A stretch of 64,000 bases of DNA from Carya illinoinensis (lineage: Eukaryota > Streptophyta > Magnoliopsida > Fagales > Juglandaceae), in assembly GCF_018687715.1 (NCBI RefSeq), contig NC_056765.1:30650254-30714253 (forward strand), given 5' to 3'. Positions 63,532 through 64,000 of the stretch are shown here, in pieces. Within the stretch, counting starts at the first letter, position 1. Each line of letters begins with the position of its first letter. The translations under genes were made by a program, and so were the position numbers. The notes under the pieces were generated by a model. That model worked only from the letters and a program-made list of their open reading frames with translations. It was not told where the DNA came from and made no database searches.

Positions 63532-64000
63532 TGTCAGAAACAAAAGAACACTTCATCCTGTTCCCATTCATGGCAGAAGGCCACATAATCCCTTTCTTGG
63601 CTTTGGCCCTTCGACTTGTAGAGAAAAAGGGTTGCACCATAACCTTTATCAACACCCCTCTCAACATCAAGAAAATCAGTGCCAAACTCCCTCCAAACCC
63701 TTATATGCGCCTTGTTGAAATCCCTTTCAACCCCGCCGACCATGGCCTCCCTGCAGATGCTGAGAGCACCAACTCTCTTCCCTACCATCTTATCCTCAGT
63801 CTTTTCGAAGCTTCTGATTCCTTTAAACCCATTGTCAGAAAACTCATCCACAACATTTTCCACGAAGAAAATGGTTGTCCTCCACCACATTGTTTTATCT
63901 CCGACTTGTATTTTGGGTGGTGCGCCGATATTGCCCACGAGTTTGGCATGTACCACACCCTGTTTTCCCCGTCTGGAGCCTTTGGCATGGCTTGTTATTT
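63532..64000 (+). CDS. UGT92A1: UDP-glycosyltransferase, UGT92A1-like, copy 2 (runs off the window)
   Basis: The ATG at 63532 corresponds to that of copy 1, and the frame is open to the window end (about 156 codons seen). Catalytic His18 (FPFMAEGH) and Asp125 (CFISDLYFGW) are kept. About ten residues differ from copy 1 in this part, for example T for S at 42 and PSG for VVG near 147-149. The PSPG box lies outside the window, so whether it keeps the usual His19 cannot be told. Tandem UGT copies commonly diverge in acceptor choice; this is inference. Confidence 0.92.

Overview
This window is nuclear DNA of a flowering plant. Genes have introns with GT/AG borders, intergenic DNA is AT-rich, and plant-specific genes lie among nested LTR retrotransposons, LINEs, hAT and Tourist/Harbinger-type elements. 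The proteins are those of a woody-type eudicot. The style of the repeats would fit a Fagales/Juglandaceae tree, but that is a guess.

Left third (1-28.5 kb). A decayed Ty1/copia element (1-5052, entering the window inside its 5' LTR) is followed by an intronless H3.1 histone gene (7656-8066, +). Next is an 18-exon WD40-repeat gene (8806-22452, +), then a B1-type mitotic cyclin (26779-23772, -) and a second intronless H3 gene (28491-28081, -). All splice junctions of the two multi-exon genes were read by hand and keep frame. The two H3 genes share a promoter module (CGCGGATC octamer, CCGTCG box, TATA about 95 bp before ATG). The cyclin has two perfect MSA boxes, as expected for S-phase and G2/M genes.

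Middle (28.5-41.5 kb). A three-level nest lies at 29329-34438: a hAT-like element contains a LINE, which contains a truncated copia element flanked by a 537-bp duplication. An IRK-interacting-protein gene (IRKI/GIL1 family, 35576-37607, +) follows, then MITE-rich DNA.

Right third (41.5-64 kb). A UGT92A1-like glycosyltransferase and its upstream DNA are tandemly duplicated: a complete gene at 46862-48346 and a second copy from 63532 that runs off the window. The copies are separated by a LINE that was itself interrupted by a 4.84-kb hAT element with a degenerate BED-finger transposase and a perfect 8-bp target duplication. Upstream of the first UGT, a TIR element with TTA target duplication (42751-44530) carries a captured 5' piece of the ketol-acid reductoisomerase gene. 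This is the most striking structure in the window.

The order WD40 - H3 - IRKI - UGT92A1 is, from memory, the same as Arabidopsis At5g12920-At5g12910-At5g12900-At5g12890, so the gene backbone is an old syntenic block into which the cyclin and many transposons have come. No CRISPR, operon or tRNA/rRNA gene was recognised.
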